From the NCBI GenBank assembly GCA_033819885.1, contig JAQYUZ010000028.1:62001-126000 (forward strand): 64,000 nt of DNA. Reading direction: 5' to 3'. The position numbers and the translations under genes were made by a program. Shown piece by piece: positions 62,406-64,000 of this stretch; positions within the stretch are counted from its first letter, which is position 1, and every line of letters starts with the position of its first letter. Below the pieces are notes generated by a model. The model did not search any database. It was not told the DNA's origin and saw only the letters and a list, made by a program, of their open reading frames with translations. Source of the DNA: Microbotryomycetes sp. JL201 (Eukaryota; Basidiomycota; Microbotryomycetes).

Positions 62406-63764
62406 TTAACTTTCGACTTTGATTGCGCCGAGGCGTTGTCCTCCAGAGCCGCCCCGCTGCTGAAGCTGCGACTTGCCTCTCGCACGGATTTCTAGCGCAC
62501 CAGAGTCTTCGGGTCGTGCCACGGAAAAGTAGATGACGAGACCCACCAGAATAAGTACGAATGCGACAAAATACAGCCAGTATGGCTTGTACTTGTAGAG
62601 GACCACGCCGAAAAGAAGTCCGTAAAAATCGGACGTGAGAATGCTGATATTGGCGAACGGTGACGATGCAAGCCGGTAGACGATTGGCGCTAAGGTGTAT
62701 AGGACCAACATGCCCGAAGTGTAGGCGACCAGCAGTCCAATAACCGGAACAGACCACGGCACGGTAGCAAAGACCTTGCGCTCAGCGGCGGCCGACTGCA
62801 CCGCGTTGACGAAGCAACCCCACAGCCCGAGTTGACCCATCACCTCGTACATTGGTCGCTGGCGGACATACATCTCGACGAGGGCGTTTGACAAGCCGTA
62901 ACCAGTGGCGCCGGCCAGCATGAGTAGGTCTCCGAGCACCTTGTTCTTGCCTTGTTCGACTTTGTCCGTATGCCAGTCACTGGTTACCAGTAGGCCGAGT
63001 CCGCCGATGCAAACGATGACTCCAAGGATTTGAGACCAGTGGTAACGCGCTCGGACGAGGACGAAGGCAAATATCATGCAGGCCGGAACCGCCCACGCAT
63101 CCAAAAGCATGCAGCTCAGCAAGTCAGAATACGTAAAGGCCTTCAAGACGGCGTAGTTGGCTTCGACGTCCACAAGTGCGAGAAGGATGTACGCAATGGT
63201 TTGCCACGACATAATCATCTCTGCGTAGGCCGAAATTCCATAAGCGTAGATTGTGTACGGCGTGTACACGAGCGCGAGAATGGCGTAAAGAAAAAAAGTT
63301 TGAAATGTTGGCATCGACCATTGTCTGTCGATAAGCTCCGTCGTCGTGACCGAGGTTGATGTGATTGCGAGCGAAAGGAGCTGCCCCAGCAAGAGGCAGA
63401 TTCTGCAACCAATAATCTTGTTCAGCTGACTGGTCCCAATTGATCTGATCTCGACATACATGAACCGCTTAGTGAATATGCCGCCTATCCTGCGCGACAG
63501 CGATTCAACAAACGGCCGCCAGCCCCTCGACCAAATGACGGGGTCAGCACGCCGCCGCGCCCGCCTGTCCCGGCCAAGAAACACGTCCAAGGTGCTTGGA
63601 GGACCAAATGTACCGTCATCAAAAGGTCTGCCGACGTCGTCAAGCTCTGGTGACAGTAATGCGGCGACTCGTTCGTCGGCTGCGCCTCGCTTCTCGTTGA
63701 GCGGTGAAGGTGGCGGGGGCGTGCCATGTACGACGCTCTGCACTGGTGGCTCGTTTGCCCTCAT
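62406..63764 (-). CDS. SLC35F-type carrier, right-arm copy
   Basis: Mirror of 31089-32447, with the same ten-helix pattern and the stop-free 57 bp candidate intron. The remaining 236 bp to the window end mirror its upstream region. Confidence 0.87.
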   Translation of the reverse strand: MRANEPPVQSVVHGTPPPPSPLNEKRGAADERVAALLSPELDDVGRPFDDGTFGPPSTLDVFLGRDRRARRRADPVIWSRGWRPFVESLSRRIGGIFTKRFMYVEIRSIGTSQLNKIIGCRICLLLGQLLSLAITSTSVTTTELIDRQWSMPTFQTFFLYAILALVYTPYTIYAYGISAYAEMIMSWQTIAYILLALVDVEANYAVLKAFTYSDLLSCMLLDAWAVPACMIFAFVLVRARYHWSQILGVIVCIGGLGLLVTSDWHTDKVEQGKNKVLGDLLMLAGATGYGLSNALVEMYVRQRPMYEVMGQLGLWGCFVNAVQSAAAERKVFATVPWSVPVIGLLVAYTSGMLVLYTLAPIVYRLASSPFANISILTSDFYGLLFGVVLYKYKPYWLYFVAFVLILVGLVIYFSVARPEDSGALEIRARGKSQLQQRGGSGGQRLGAIKVES

Positions 63765-64000
63765 GCTGAGCGATCGCCGTCGTTGGACCGTCAGCTTGTG
63801 CGACTGGTGTGATGCAAGAGGCCGCGAAAATGCGAGCTCAAAATGACCTTCCGGAAGCAGTAGCCGCAAAAGATATCCCAGATCTAGCCAAACTTGAATG
63901 CACTCTGGGACGCACACCGGCTGCAAAACGTTGTTTGTCATTATCTTCACAATGTAGCCAACACACGTTCACCGAAGAGGTGGTTCGGCTACATCTGGCG

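Larger units (their letters stand above)
47517..64000 (-). repeat. Right arm of giant inverted repeat
   Basis: Reverse complement of 30853-47336 (pairing x with 94853-x). The last bases of the window, ACATCTGGCG, equal the reverse complement of 30853-30862. All genes listed on this arm are mirror copies. The arm continues beyond the window. Confidence 0.97.

Noticed and set aside
30853-64000. Old segmental duplication or retrocopy as the origin of the doubled genes
   Set aside because: Introns, promoters and intergenic DNA are all copied and appear identical, which excludes retrocopying and argues against an old event.

Overview
The window is nuclear DNA of a compact fungal genome, most likely a basidiomycete yeast; a Pucciniomycotina lineage is my best guess, not proven. 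The grounds are intron-rich genes with introns mostly of 50-75 bp, a CTGAC-type branch point about 20 bases before the acceptor, GC-rich coding sequence, short intergenic gaps, and fungal families such as a MET5-type sulfite reductase, SHE9, a YOR1-like ABC transporter, RMD1 and kynureninase. No viral, retroelement or CRISPR sequence was seen.

Left unique part (1 to about 30,850). In order: kynureninase (-), an HGGGF/GDSAGG esterase (+), tRNA-Lys(CTT) (+), a fringe-type GT31 glycosyltransferase (-), sulfite reductase hemoprotein subunit MET5 (-), an orphan gene (+), protein adenylyltransferase SelO (-) divergent from SHE9 (+), a YOR1-like ABCC transporter (+), a small charged protein (+), mannose-6-phosphate isomerase (+), an inositol-type MFS transporter (+), ribosomal protein eL33 (-), another orphan (+) and a second tRNA-Lys(CTT) (-). 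These are housekeeping and transport genes with no sign of a pathway cluster.

Right part (30,853 to 64,000). This is one giant inverted repeat. Position x on the left arm pairs with 94853-x on the right arm. Arms of about 16.5 kb look identical throughout and are separated by a unique spacer of about 180 bp (47,337-47,516). Each arm holds an SLC35F-type carrier, a 4EHP-like eIF4E, RMD1/DUF155, an LRR protein with a lysine-rich tail, RNase P/MRP subunit POP4, a peroxisomal-type AMACR/CoA-transferase, a tRNA-Lys(CTT) inside a segment with inverted ends, a formaldehyde-dehydrogenase-like MDR enzyme, and a probable arrestin-like protein. The centre cuts an unrecognised gene. The window ends inside the right arm, so the outer limit of the palindrome is not visible.

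The palindrome is the main observation. It is either a very recent fold-back inverted duplication or an assembly or library artefact, and sequence alone cannot separate the two. A short imperfect inverted repeat at the centre fits fold-back priming. Secondary points are two GC-AG introns, three stop-free introns of a length divisible by three, a cysteine-rich insertion in AMACR, and a motif placed 168 and 170 bp behind two of the tRNA-Lys genes.
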